Positions 23,745-31,194 of a stretch of DNA of 64,000 nt are shown here, piece after piece. A program made the translations under genes and the position numbers. The notes under the pieces were generated by a model. It was not told where the DNA came from, ran no database searches, and saw only the letters and a program-made list of their open reading frames with translations. Source of the DNA: an uncultured Christensenella sp. (GTDB taxonomy: Bacteria > Bacillota > Clostridia > Christensenellales > Borkfalkiaceae); the NCBI GenBank assembly GCA_910577375.1, contig CAJTLT010000008.1:1-64000 (forward strand), written 5' to 3'. Within the stretch, counting starts at the first letter, position 1. Every line of letters begins with the position of its first letter.

Positions 23745-24620
23745 TTATTCCACGTTCTGGACCTGTTCGCGGATTTTTTCTATTTCGTTTTTGAGAGCAA
23801 GACCCAGACGGGTTACTTCTATATCGTTGGATTTGGAACAGATTGTATTTGCCTCTCTGTTAAATTCCTGAACGAGGAAATCGAGCTTTCTGCCGACGAG
23901 CTTTTCTTTGCAGATTTCTCTGAACTGAGAAACGTGCGAGTGCAGGCGGGTGAGTTCTTCGTCGATATTGCTTTTATCGGAGAAGAGGGCGGCTTCGGTT
24001 AAAAGCCTGCCTTGGTCTACTTCGACGCCCTCTAAAATCTTCTGCATTTTGTTTTGAAGTTTTATTCTGTAATTTTCCGCCACGAGGGGGGCGCGTTTTT
24101 CCACTTCCGCAACGAGATTTTCTATGGTTGCGACGCGTGAAAGCATATCGGCTTCAAGCTTTTTCCCTTCCGCTTCCCGCATTGCGTTGAGGTTTGCGAG
24201 CGCGGAGCAAAGAGCCTTGTTCATTGCCGCGATAATTTCTTCGTCGGCGGCTGCGGCGTCTTCCGTTTTGATTACGTCGGGAAAGCGGAGAACGTTTGTG
24301 ACCGTTATATCGTTTGTTATCTGCGGGAAGAGCGATTTCACCTTTTCCGCCGCAGAAACGTATGCTTTTGCCGCCGCTTCGTCGAGGTGCAGGGATTTTT
24401 CCCGTTCGCGCTTATCGGAAAAAGAAATGTAGATATCTGCGTGTCCGCGGGTGAGTTTTTCCCTTACGGCGGCGCGGATATTTTCTTCGTGTGCGGCGAA
24501 TATACGGGGGCATTTAATAACCGCGTCGAGATAGCGGTTGTTTACCGTTTTTATTTCGACGGTGAGTTCTATTCCGTCCGCTTTGTATTCTCCTCTTCCG
24601 TAGCCCGTCATACTGAACAC
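23745..24620 (-). CDS. yicC: YicC/YloC family endoribonuclease
   Basis: 291 residues. The N-terminal FSMTGYGRGE and NRYLD motifs and the C-terminal domain (LDFLVQEFNREANTICSKSND, then the tail IREQVQNVE) are the family's two Pfam regions. YicC proteins are endoribonucleases involved in RNA decay and small-RNA turnover. Translation starts at GTG (24620) with AGGGG upstream. The gene heads the operon running yicC-gmk-rpoZ-priA-def-fmt-rsmB-rlmN-rpe-spoVM. Confidence 0.93.
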   Translation of the reverse strand: MFSMTGYGRGEYKADGIELTVEIKTVNNRYLDAVIKCPRIFAAHEENIRAAVREKLTRGHADIYISFSDKREREKSLHLDEAAAKAYVSAAEKVKSLFPQITNDITVTNVLRFPDVIKTEDAAAADEEIIAAMNKALCSALANLNAMREAEGKKLEADMLSRVATIENLVAEVEKRAPLVAENYRIKLQNKMQKILEGVEVDQGRLLTEAALFSDKSNIDEELTRLHSHVSQFREICKEKLVGRKLDFLVQEFNREANTICSKSNDIEVTRLGLALKNEIEKIREQVQNVE

Positions 24621-24685
24621 GGCGACACCCCTTTTGCGACCAAATATTTTATTAAAATATTTAATGCGATAATTATGATAATAAC

Positions 24686-24714
24686 ATTATAACAACTGCG
24701 TTTTAAAATTTCAA
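24686..24714 (-). promoter_or_regulatory. promoter of the yicC-gmk-rpoZ operon
   Basis: On the minus strand, TTGAAA (24709-24714), 17-bp spacer and TATAAT (24686-24691) with an extended TG. Start is expected near 24679, giving a leader of about 60 nt. Confidence 0.8.
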
Positions 24715-24850
24715 GCTAAAATACGGAAATATAAAAATTTATCCCCCGCCGAATTTGCGGAGGAAGATTGAAAACAAAAGAAATTGCGGTATGCGTTTTT
24801 CAACGCTTTAACTATCTTTTAAAACATACTGACAGAATGTTTAAAACGGG

Positions 24851-25522
24851 CTAATAATCGGCGCGGGCTTCGCTTGTTATGCCCTTTGTGCGGGTTGTTA
24901 CGAGATGATACTGGTTTTTAGGGCTTACCTCGAAAAGGGTTGTGTTTTGCGTGGAAGTGGCGATTGCCCCCGATATATCCGCGAAATAAGCCGTTTTGCC
25001 GGCGCACATTATGACGGGAACACCGTAAAGATACGAGTAGGCACGGATTAAAAGGGGCGGGATATTATCGCGGATTTCTTCAAGCAAAACGACGACCGCG
25101 TTACAGCCGCACATCGAAAGGCTTTTGAAAGTATCGGGGAAAAGTAAGTCGTTTTCTATGCACAGCCCCACCTTACAGCCGTTGATTTTATAGAAACCGA
25201 GCGACGCGCCGCTTTTGAATTCTTCTCCGTCAAGGACGTGCGTCATATCGGAAATGCCGAGGAGTTTGCCCCTGTCTGCGACGGACGCGGATTTACGCGC
25301 GAGACCGCGGCTTAACGTACGGCACCCGCACACAAGACCGCAGTTGGAATTTTTCGAGAGGCGCGCCGCTTCTTCGAATTTTTCCGTTTCGCCTTTGAGT
25401 TCTCTTTCGTAATCCACTTCCCCCAGCCCGCCGAAGCCGAAAACAGCCATATCGCAATCGGGCAGAGAGGACGTTTCCGCAACAGTACCGTTTGTAACGA
25501 CGCAAAACACCATATTGTACAT
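24851..25522 (-). CDS. carbon-nitrogen hydrolase (nitrilase) superfamily protein
   Basis: 223 residues, shorter than the usual 260-300. The fold markers are the nucleophile region KVGLCIENDLLFPD (cysteine in the family G-x-x-I-C-x-D-x-x-F-P pattern) and the lysine region DRGKLLGISDMTH. A probable catalytic glutamate is in FGFGGLGE. The substrate cannot be told; amidases and carbamoylases share this plan. It stands alone, divergent from the M1 peptidase. The C-terminus (GITSEARADY) is short, so quaternary contacts seen in longer members may be missing. Start at MYN or at the next ATG three codons later. Confidence 0.75.
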   Translation of the reverse strand: MYNMVFCVVTNGTVAETSSLPDCDMAVFGFGGLGEVDYERELKGETEKFEEAARLSKNSNCGLVCGCRTLSRGLARKSASVADRGKLLGISDMTHVLDGEEFKSGASLGFYKINGCKVGLCIENDLLFPDTFKSLSMCGCNAVVVLLEEIRDNIPPLLIRAYSYLYGVPVIMCAGKTAYFADISGAIATSTQNTTLFEVSPKNQYHLVTTRTKGITSEARADY

Positions 25523-25625
25523 ATTATTTTAAACGCGGAAAATTTGTTAAAAGCGTTTTATTTGCGCGGGGCGGCGCATATGATAACTCAGGGCGCGGAA
25601 AGAGCGCGCCGCAAGAGGTACTGTT

Positions 25626-27074
25626 TTGAAAAAATTAATTTCCATTTTACTTATTGTATGCTCGCTTTCGTTCGCGGTGACAATATCCGCGTGCGCAAAG
25701 CCCGAGGAGAACGTTTCCCGATACAATATTTTTGCGATTTACGAAGCGGATAGCGGCTCTGTGAACGGCACCGTGGAGCTTGACTATTACAACAACACTG
25801 GAAACGAGCTGAGCGATTTGAAATTCAACCTTTACGGCAACGCTTTCCGTGAGGGCGCGCAGTTCAAGCCCGTATCCGACACCTATAAAACCCGCGCTTA
25901 TTATGCGGGGGAGAGCTTTGGCGGAATGGAGATTTCCAACGTGGAAAACTGTGCGGGCTGGAGCATAGGCGGCGAGGACGAAAACATATTGACCGTAAAC
26001 CTTTCCGCGCCCATATATCCCGAGGAAAGGGTTACTTTGAAGATTGCGTACACCCTTACTCTCGCCAAAGTAAACCACCGCACGGGCATAACCGCACACA
26101 CCGTAAACTTAGGGAATTTTTACCCTGTTTTATGCGCTTATACTGATCAGGGATTTACCGAAAGCAACTATTATTATTGCGGCGACCCGTTTGTTTCCGA
26201 CTGTGCGGATTACAGCGTTACGATAGATTTGCCCGCGACATATACCGCGGCGAGCAGCGGAAAGCTTATAAACGAGACCTCTGCGAACGACAGAAAGCAA
26301 TGTTCTTACGAGCTTAAAAACGCGCGCGATTTTGCTTTTGTTTTATCGGAAGAGTTCGAGGTTATTTCGGATACGGTTGACGGCGTTACGGTAAATTATT
26401 ATTACATAGCGGACAACAACGCGCAAACCAGCCTTGCTTCCGCGACGGAGAGTTTGAAATACTTTTCCCAGACGTTCGGGAGCTATGCTTACCCCACTCT
26501 TTCCGTTGTGCAGACGGGATTTTGTTACGGCGGTATGGAATATCCCGCGCTTACAATGATTGCGAGCGGGCTTGACAGCGACAACACCGTTTATACGATA
26601 GTTCACGAAAACGCGCATCAATGGTGGTATGCAATGGTCGGGAGCGACCAGCTCAACGACGCCTGGCAGGACGAAGGGCTTGCGGAGTATTCCACCCTTA
26701 TGTTTTTTGAAAACCACCCCACTTACGGATTTACGCGCAAGGGAATAGTAAATTCCGCGACGAATTATTACAGAGCGTTTTTCACGGTGTTCAGCCAGCT
26801 TAACGGCGAAGCGGACACCCGCATGCACCGCAACCTCGGAGAGTACACAAGCGAGCTCGAATACAACAATATAACTTATAACAAAGGGCTTTTGTTGTTT
26901 GATATGTTGAGGGCAACGGTCGGCGACGACGCTTTTGCGGACGGGCTGAAAACTTATTTTAAAGACAACTGCGGGAAGATTGCCTCGCCCGAAAATTTAT
27001 ACGCGTGCTTCATGAAAAAGGGCGACGTTGAGGGGCTTTTCAATTCCTTTATAGAAGGTAAAATTCTTATTTAA
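25626..27074 (+). CDS. M1 family metallopeptidase lipoprotein
   Basis: 482 residues. A lipoprotein signal peptide leads into the lipobox ISAC near residue 27. The exopeptidase-type motif is GGMEYP, and the zinc site is HENAHQWW with the third ligand glutamate in DEGLAEYS. An N-terminal beta domain (about 35-230) precedes the catalytic domain; the usual large C-terminal helical domain is short. Expected to be an extracytoplasmic, membrane-tethered aminopeptidase-like enzyme. The start codon is TTG at 25626, with AGAGG about 9 bases upstream. Followed by a strong terminator. Confidence 0.92.
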   Translation: MKKLISILLIVCSLSFAVTISACAKPEENVSRYNIFAIYEADSGSVNGTVELDYYNNTGNELSDLKFNLYGNAFREGAQFKPVSDTYKTRAYYAGESFGGMEISNVENCAGWSIGGEDENILTVNLSAPIYPEERVTLKIAYTLTLAKVNHRTGITAHTVNLGNFYPVLCAYTDQGFTESNYYYCGDPFVSDCADYSVTIDLPATYTAASSGKLINETSANDRKQCSYELKNARDFAFVLSEEFEVISDTVDGVTVNYYYIADNNAQTSLASATESLKYFSQTFGSYAYPTLSVVQTGFCYGGMEYPALTMIASGLDSDNTVYTIVHENAHQWWYAMVGSDQLNDAWQDEGLAEYSTLMFFENHPTYGFTRKGIVNSATNYYRAFFTVFSQLNGEADTRMHRNLGEYTSELEYNNITYNKGLLLFDMLRATVGDDAFADGLKTYFKDNCGKIASPENLYACFMKKGDVEGLFNSFIEGKILI

Positions 27075-27152
27075 CAAATATGACAGTATAAATGCGACTT
27101 TATATATTTATGACCTTATAAACAAAATAACATTGTATAATGCGGTTAATTG

Positions 27153-27193
27153 AATAACGCGCCGACGGCTTTTGCCGTCGGCGCGTTATTTTT
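27153..27193. terminator. bidirectional terminator after the M1 peptidase and XRE gene 1
   Basis: A perfect 17-bp stem (27153-27169 with 27174-27190) with a TTTT loop. It overlaps the stop codon of the minus-strand XRE gene. The core GCGCCGACGG...CCGT(C/A)GGCGC is nearly repeated at 28189-28214, so the two hairpins bracket the whole XRE module. Confidence 0.85.
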
Positions 27194-27389
27194 CTATACC
27201 TAAAAGATAATCGGTTGATACTTCGAAAAAAGTTGCAAGACTTATTATATAAGATAATTTGGGTTCGTTAATTCCGTTTTCCCAGTTTGAAACCGCCGCG
27301 TCGGTTGCGTTGATTTGCTCCGCCAGCTGTTTCATCGATAAGTTGCGTTCCGTGCGTAATTCTCTGAGACGTTTTGCAAAAACAGACAT
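27186..27389 (-). CDS. XRE-family transcriptional repressor 1
   Basis: 67 residues from the ATG at 27389, which has AGAGGA 7 bases upstream; an open extension to 27440 has no ribosome site. The helix-turn-helix is MKQLAEQINATDAAVSNWENG. The tail FFEVSTDYLLGIEK is nearly identical to that of the second XRE gene, so the two are paralogues. Palindromic sites ACTAAGA-N-T(C/T)TTAGT cover its own promoter and a divergent one, which points to autorepression in the style of a phage switch. Confidence 0.88.
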   Translation of the reverse strand: MSVFAKRLRELRTERNLSMKQLAEQINATDAAVSNWENGINEPKLSYIISLATFFEVSTDYLLGIEK

Positions 27390-27405
27390 AATAATCCTCT
27401 TTGCA

Positions 27406-27462
27406 ATTATACTAAGAATTTTTAGTAAGGTAATTGACACTAAGAAATCTAAGTGATATAAT
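27406..27462. promoter_or_regulatory. divergent promoters with twin operators of XRE repressor 1
   Basis: Plus-strand promoter: TTGACA (27434-27439), 17 bp, TATAAT (27457-27462), a perfect consensus. Minus-strand -10 TATAAT for XRE 1: 27406-27411. Palindrome A, ACTAAGAATTTTTAGT (27411-27426), covers the minus promoter. Palindrome B, ACTAAGAAATCTAAGT (27439-27454), fills the plus spacer. Confidence 0.75.
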
Positions 27463-27581
27463 TACTTTCGGACAACCGCATTAAACAGACAAGCACGCCG
27501 AAAATTAAGGACGGCAAGGTTTTACCTGCACTGCTGCGCGCTGCTTTTGAGTTTTCCGGCGAAAGTGATTTCCGCGATTAA
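27462..27581 (+). pseudogene. coding remnant without a start codon behind an operator-controlled promoter
   Basis: Directly after the perfect promoter at 27434-27462 lies a 39-codon open stretch ending at TAA 27581. It reads like real protein (a core of TPKIKDGKVLPALLRAAFEF) but has no ATG, GTG or TTG start; only ATT codons are available. It may be the end of a gene that was lost, or a gene with a non-standard start. Function unknown. Confidence 0.35.
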
Positions 27582-27626
27582 AATCGATACAAAATTCGAT
27601 GAAAATTTCCATAAATTTTTACGCGG

Positions 27627-27830
27627 TTATTTTTCTATACCCAAAAGATAGTCTGTCGATACTTCCAGAAATTTTGCGATTTCGACTATTACGCTCATCG
27701 GCGGTTCGTTTTTATCGTTGAGCCATTCCGACAAAGTTGATTTTGAAACGTTTAAATGCGCGCCCAAATCCTTTTGCATTTTACCGCGCACATTGAGTTC
27801 TTGTTTTACTCTTACACCGAAGCCTTGCAT
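27627..27830 (-). CDS. XRE-family transcriptional repressor 2
   Basis: 67 residues. The helix-turn-helix is MQKDLGAHLNVSKSTLSEWLND. The C-terminal FLEVSTDYLLGIEK matches repressor 1. The ATG has AAAGG upstream. It is divergent from the cysteine-rich gene at 27928. Two 19-bp palindromes lie in the 97-bp gap and one fills the spacer of the divergent promoter, so repressor 2 very likely silences that gene and itself. Confidence 0.88.
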   Translation of the reverse strand: MQGFGVRVKQELNVRGKMQKDLGAHLNVSKSTLSEWLNDKNEPPMSVIVEIAKFLEVSTDYLLGIEK

Positions 27831-27843
27831 AATATACCTTTTT

Positions 27844-27906
27844 AGTTCATATTTTATGAACTTTTTATCCGATTTGTTTGACAGTTCGGAAAATACGAAC
27901 TATAAT
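27844..27906 (+). promoter_or_regulatory. promoter of the cysteine-rich gene with twin operators of XRE repressor 2
   Basis: TTGACA (27878-27883), 17 bp, TATAAT (27901-27906). Operator 1 AGTTCATA-TTT-TATGAACT (27844-27862) is a perfect palindrome. Operator 2 AGTTCGGA-AAA-TACGAACT (27883-27901) matches in 7 of 8 arm positions and fills the spacer. Centres are 39 bp apart. Confidence 0.8.
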
Positions 27907-27927
27907 AATTTTATGGAGATTTAAATT

Positions 27928-28182
27928 ATGAAACAGAAAAGTTGCAGAAACTGCAAATATTTTGAAAAGCTTTATATTAAGGAAGGAATATGCTTTAAAG
28001 AGTTTACTTCGGGGAGCTGCACTAATTTACAGGCGGACAGCGGAGAATTTGCCTGCGGGTGCAAGTATTTGGAAAGCAAGCTTGAAACGAGGCGGCGGAA
28101 CAAGGAAGATATTTATCTGATTATGAAGGATATACGCAACAGACTTATAATAATTGAAAATTATTTTAAAAGCGGGGAATAA
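27928..28182 (+). CDS. small cysteine-rich protein under XRE control
   Basis: 84 residues. Six cysteines fall in the first 45 residues (CRNCKYFEK, GICF, GSCT, FACGCKY), in a pattern suggesting a zinc ribbon or other metal site. The rest is a basic helix (RRRNKEDIYLIMKDIRNRLIIIEN) that could form a coiled coil. GGAG lies about 9 bases before the ATG. Its promoter is a perfect consensus covered by an operator, so it is silent unless XRE repressor 2 lets go. I do not recognise the family; an anti-repressor or phage-remnant role is a guess from context. Confidence 0.7.
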   Translation: MKQKSCRNCKYFEKLYIKEGICFKEFTSGSCTNLQADSGEFACGCKYLESKLETRRRNKEDIYLIMKDIRNRLIIIENYFKSGE

Positions 28183-28225
28183 AAGCCCGCGCCGACGGTT
28201 TCTGCCGTAGGCGCGGGCTTTTATA
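28181..28225 (+). terminator. terminator of the cysteine-rich gene
   Basis: A 13-bp stem (28181-28193 with 28210-28222) extended by ACGG/CCGT, followed by TTTTATATT. It starts inside the stop codon and resembles the hairpin at 27153. Confidence 0.82.
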
Positions 28226-28255
28226 TTTAATGTACCATAAATTTAAACAAATATC

Positions 28256-28377
28256 AACCCTTGCCACGAGCAAGGGTTATCGGAACGTTTTGCATAAGGA
28301 GCGCAACGGAGAATACCTTAGGCAGACCGTTCGGGTAATTCCGCATGTTATATTATTGCGGACGGTTTTTATTTAAC
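28256..28377 (+). other. structured intergenic element of unknown class
   Basis: Part of the 408-bp gap before corA. A perfect 9-bp hairpin AACCCTTGC/GCAAGGGTT (loop CACGA, 28256-28278) is followed by GTTTTGC/GCgcAAC (28288-28306). It ends with a CCGCA/TGCGG plus ACCGT/ACGGT double stem running into TTTTTATTT (28326-28372). The 3' half looks like a terminator, so a short transcript may end here. GGCAGAC (28321-28327) is complementary to GTCTGCC in the corA leader (28433-28439). Confidence 0.4.
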
Positions 28378-28383
28378 TTTAAG

Positions 28384-28568
28384 TTGCAAAATTTAATATA
28401 ATATGTTATATTGTAAACACTATTGACAGAGAGTCTGCCAAAATAGAATTTTTTCAAGGGGCTGTACTGTGGAAGTTCCGGACAGTTGCAACATAACTTT
28501 ATAACAGAAGTAATTCCGTACAAGAGCAAAAGGTTTGTCGTGCGCGGAATTGTTTCGCGCATTTTTTA
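28384..28568 (+). promoter_or_regulatory. corA promoter, 5' leader and attenuator-like terminator
   Basis: TTGCAA (28384-28389), 17 bp, TATATT (28407-28412) with an extended TG. The leader of about 165 nt contains an ACTGT...ACAGT stem around GGAAGTTCC (28467-28485). It ends in a 9-bp stem TGCGCGGAA/TTTCGCGCA (28541-28561) with six T. The terminator stands just 23 bases before the corA ATG and its GAGG ribosome site, an arrangement typical of a leader that decides read-through. I see no M-box or other known riboswitch motif. Confidence 0.6.
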
Positions 28569-28590
28569 TTGACAGATTTGAGGAAAGCTT

Positions 28591-29598
28591 ATGGTTAAGT
28601 ATTTCTTTTCCGCAGAGGACGGAAAGCTCGGAAGGATTGAGGATTTTAAAGATTTATGCTGGGTTGATATGGTTGACCCGACCGACGACGAGTGCGAGGA
28701 CGTTTCAAAATTTTCGGGCGTGCCCGAGGATATGATAAAAGCCGCGCTGGACGAAGAAGAACGCGCGCGTTCGGAATTCGACGAGGGTTGCAGCATGTTC
28801 GTAGTCGACTGCCCGATTATGGAAGAGGGCGCGAACGGCGACGTGTATACCACCCTTCCCCTTTCAATTATTTATAACAAGCGGTGCATAATTACGGTAA
28901 GCTTAAAAGGCAACACCGTTTTGAAGAATTTTATTACTGGGCGGGAGCGGGTTTTTTGCGACAAGCCCGTGCATTTTGCCCTTACTTTTATGCTGAACAA
29001 TGCGAAGAGGTTTTTGTATTGTCTTAAACAGATTGACCGCAAAAACCACCGTATTCAGAACGAAGTGGGCAGAACGATGAAGAACGAGGAAATTATACAG
29101 CTTTTGGATTTGCAGAATTCGCTTGTATACTTTTCTACCTCTTTAAACGCAAACGAGCGCGTGCATGAGAAGCTTTCTAAAGTTGAGGCGGTTGCGACGC
29201 GCGAGGATTATCAGGACCTTTACGACGACGTAAGCATAGAGAACAAGCAGGCAATAGAAACCTGTAACATTTACAAAAACATACTGAGCGTTACCATGGA
29301 CGCATACGGTTCGGTTATTTCTAACAACTCCAACGATTCCATGCGCAAGCTTACGATAATAACGATTTTGCTTGCCGTGCCCACTATGATTGCGGGATTC
29401 TGGGGAATGAATATGCCCGTACCCGGGGAATCGGGGGTAACGCTGGCGCAGACCGCGTGGTTCTGGCTGGTTATTTTGGGAACAGCCGTTCTGACGGCGG
29501 CCATTGCGCTGATTATTGTTAAGGGGAATCCCTTCGGGAAGCTGCAACGTTTGAAGAGAAAGCACAGAAAAGACAAAAAAGACAAGAAGGACAAATAA
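28591..29598 (+). CDS. corA: CorA family divalent cation (Mg2+) transporter
   Basis: 335 residues. A long cytoplasmic N-terminal domain (about 1-260) is followed by two membrane helices. The selectivity signature GMN is in GFWGMNMPVP at the end of the first helix. The C-terminal tail is extremely basic (KRKHRKDKKDKKDK). CorA pentamers take up Mg2+ and sometimes Co2+ or Ni2+. It has a leader with an intrinsic terminator just upstream. The stop codon touches the ATG of the zinc-ribbon gene, so the two are co-translated. Confidence 0.95.
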   Translation: MVKYFFSAEDGKLGRIEDFKDLCWVDMVDPTDDECEDVSKFSGVPEDMIKAALDEEERARSEFDEGCSMFVVDCPIMEEGANGDVYTTLPLSIIYNKRCIITVSLKGNTVLKNFITGRERVFCDKPVHFALTFMLNNAKRFLYCLKQIDRKNHRIQNEVGRTMKNEEIIQLLDLQNSLVYFSTSLNANERVHEKLSKVEAVATREDYQDLYDDVSIENKQAIETCNIYKNILSVTMDAYGSVISNNSNDSMRKLTIITILLAVPTMIAGFWGMNMPVPGESGVTLAQTAWFWLVILGTAVLTAAIALIIVKGNPFGKLQRLKRKHRKDKKDKKDK

Positions 29599-29796
29599 AT
29601 GCCGCTTTTGCAATACAAATGCGCGCGGTGCAAAAAATCGTTCGAGGAGCTTGTGAAAAAGTTCGACTGCGAGGTTTTCTGCCCCGTCTGCGGTGAAAAA
29701 TGTGACAGGGATTATTCGGGAGAGGTGTTTTCTTCCACCGGAAAGCCGACAAAGAAGTGCAGCGGAAACTGCAAAACGTGCGGCGGGTGCAAATAA
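29599..29796 (+). CDS. FmdB-type zinc-ribbon protein
   Basis: 65 residues. The N-terminal MPLLQYKCARCKKSFE and the second pair CPVCGEKC form the FmdB-like zinc ribbon. An unusual Cys-rich tail follows (KKCSGNCKTCGGCK, five cysteines near the end). The gene begins directly after the corA stop (TAAATG). These small proteins are of unknown role; a metal link is suggested by its coupling to corA. Confidence 0.8.
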   Translation: MPLLQYKCARCKKSFEELVKKFDCEVFCPVCGEKCDRDYSGEVFSSTGKPTKKCSGNCKTCGGCK

Positions 29797-29816
29797 AAAT
29801 TTACTTAAAAACATAC

Positions 29817-29841
29817 GGAGGCTATACGCCTCCTTTTTTTA
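29817..29841 (+). terminator. terminator of corA operon
   Basis: GGAGGC/GCCTCC stem (29817-29822 with 29828-29833) with a 5-nt loop, then seven T. Confidence 0.85.
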
Positions 29842-29917
29842 TGCAAAAAAATTTCGGTTGCGCGGTTTATTTTTTTATTTTAAGGCAATAACACACTTGT
29901 ATTCACGGAGGAACGTT

Positions 29918-30340
29918 ATGCGTAAGGCAGTAAATCTTGTTTTTATAACCGTTTGCACGCTTGCCATTGTTGCGGCGCTTTGCGTTTTGCCGCAAAGGCT
30001 TTGCTTTATTGACGGCGCGGATTACAAGTTTTATTGCGGGACGAGCTCCAAAGACTGCAAGACGGTTGACGTTTGCGGCAATGCGGCGGTTGAAAGGCTT
30101 TGCCTTAAAAACGTTTGCGGGGAGAGCGCGGTTTACGAAAATTTTAATCTGGAAGATTTTTTGACGCGGTTTGACGGGGAAATCGTGTTTGTTGAAGAGC
30201 TTTCGGACAGCGTGAACTATTATTGCAGAGCGGACTTACCTTATTCGGTAAATTTATACGGCGAAGAGATAAACCTGCACATATCGGTGCGGGGCGGAAC
30301 GGCAAGAGCGGGTTCGCCGATAATTTTCGGCGGGTACTGA
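29918..30340 (+). CDS. exported protein of unknown function, possibly YwmB-like
   Basis: 140 residues from the ATG at 29918, which has GGAGGA 5 bases upstream; the frame is open further back without a ribosome site. One N-terminal hydrophobic helix (about 5-25) acts as anchor or signal. The soluble part has several cysteines (YCGTSSKDC, DVCGNA, RLCLKNVCG) and ends INLHISVR...GSPIIFGGY. That ending resembles the C-terminus of YwmB-type proteins as I remember them, but the similarity is short. The next gene is a SpoIIQ-like M23 peptidase, and in Bacillus ywmB lies near spoIIQ, which is mild support. Confidence 0.5.
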   Translation: MRKAVNLVFITVCTLAIVAALCVLPQRLCFIDGADYKFYCGTSSKDCKTVDVCGNAAVERLCLKNVCGESAVYENFNLEDFLTRFDGEIVFVEELSDSVNYYCRADLPYSVNLYGEEINLHISVRGGTARAGSPIIFGGY

Positions 30341-30388
30341 ATAAAAAGCTGAAAGGCTGGCAACAAAATAAAAAAAAGGAGTTAAAAA

Positions 30389-31042
30389 ATGAAAAACACA
30401 GAAAAAAACAAACCTACCAAGAAGAAAATTTTAATGTATTACCTGATTTTGGCGGCTTGCCTTTTGGTAATTGCCGGAATCACCGCGGGCGTGATTTTTG
30501 CGGTGCGCAACAACGGCATTACTAATCCCCCCTCCATCGACGAAGGCAACAAGCCCTCTAACCCCGACGACGGCAACAACGACAATAAAGACCCCGACGA
30601 CAACGACCACGTTGACACTTCCACGCAGTATGAGTTTATCGTGCCCGTTAAGGACGTAAATCTTTCGCAGGCGCATATTTTCGGATATGACAAAACGCTT
30701 GACAGATACCGTTTGCACGAGGGAATGGACTTTAAGTGCGCGGAAGGAACGGAAGTTCTTGCGGCTGTTGACGGAACGGTTAAATCCGTATCCGTACGCG
30801 ACGAGCTTTACGGCGCGGTTATTACGATTGAACACGCCGACAACGTTACGACCGTTTACAAGTTTATAAACCCCGTTGAAAACCTTAAGGCGGGCGACAA
30901 AGTTTCCCGCGGGGACGTTATAGGCAAGGTTGCGAAAGCGACCGGCGTTGAGAACGCGGACGGCGACCACCTCCACTTCGAAGTGCTTAAAAACAACGTT
31001 ATGCAGGACCCCGACGATTATCTGGATATTATTTCCAAATAA
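30389..31042 (+). CDS. M23 family peptidase, SpoIIQ-like
   Basis: 217 residues. A short basic cytoplasmic tail is followed by one membrane helix (about 15-38) and a D/N/P-rich linker (about 48-75). The LytM domain begins near residue 85. The zinc ligands are intact: HEGMDF (H-x3-D) and HLHFE. An active endopeptidase cutting peptidoglycan cross-bridges is expected. The single-helix anchor plus LytM plan is that of SpoIIQ, which links mother cell and forespore, but generic M23 envelope hydrolases look the same. AAAGGAG precedes the ATG. Confidence 0.8.
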   Translation: MKNTEKNKPTKKKILMYYLILAACLLVIAGITAGVIFAVRNNGITNPPSIDEGNKPSNPDDGNNDNKDPDDNDHVDTSTQYEFIVPVKDVNLSQAHIFGYDKTLDRYRLHEGMDFKCAEGTEVLAAVDGTVKSVSVRDELYGAVITIEHADNVTTVYKFINPVENLKAGDKVSRGDVIGKVAKATGVENADGDHLHFEVLKNNVMQDPDDYLDIISK

Positions 31043-31063
31043 AAAATATTTTAAAATTTATGT

Positions 31064-31105
31064 AAACGCCCGCCCTTGGAGCGATTTCCGAGGGCGGGCG
31101 TTTCG
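31064..31105 (+). terminator. terminator after the M23 peptidase gene
   Basis: A 16-bp GC-rich stem (31064-31079 with 31088-31103, one T-G pair). The trailing TTTCG is short of T, so release may be weak. Confidence 0.6.
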
Positions 31106-31194
31106 CTATAAAAATATCTAAAAATTACCGTTTTACAAGACCGAACGCGCAAATGTTGAGCCATTAACAAATAACGGAAATAAAATGTGAATTT

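Noticed and set aside
28384..28568. M-box, yybP-ykoY or fluoride riboswitch in the corA leader
   Set aside because: Consensus segments of these classes are not found by eye; left as an unassigned leader.
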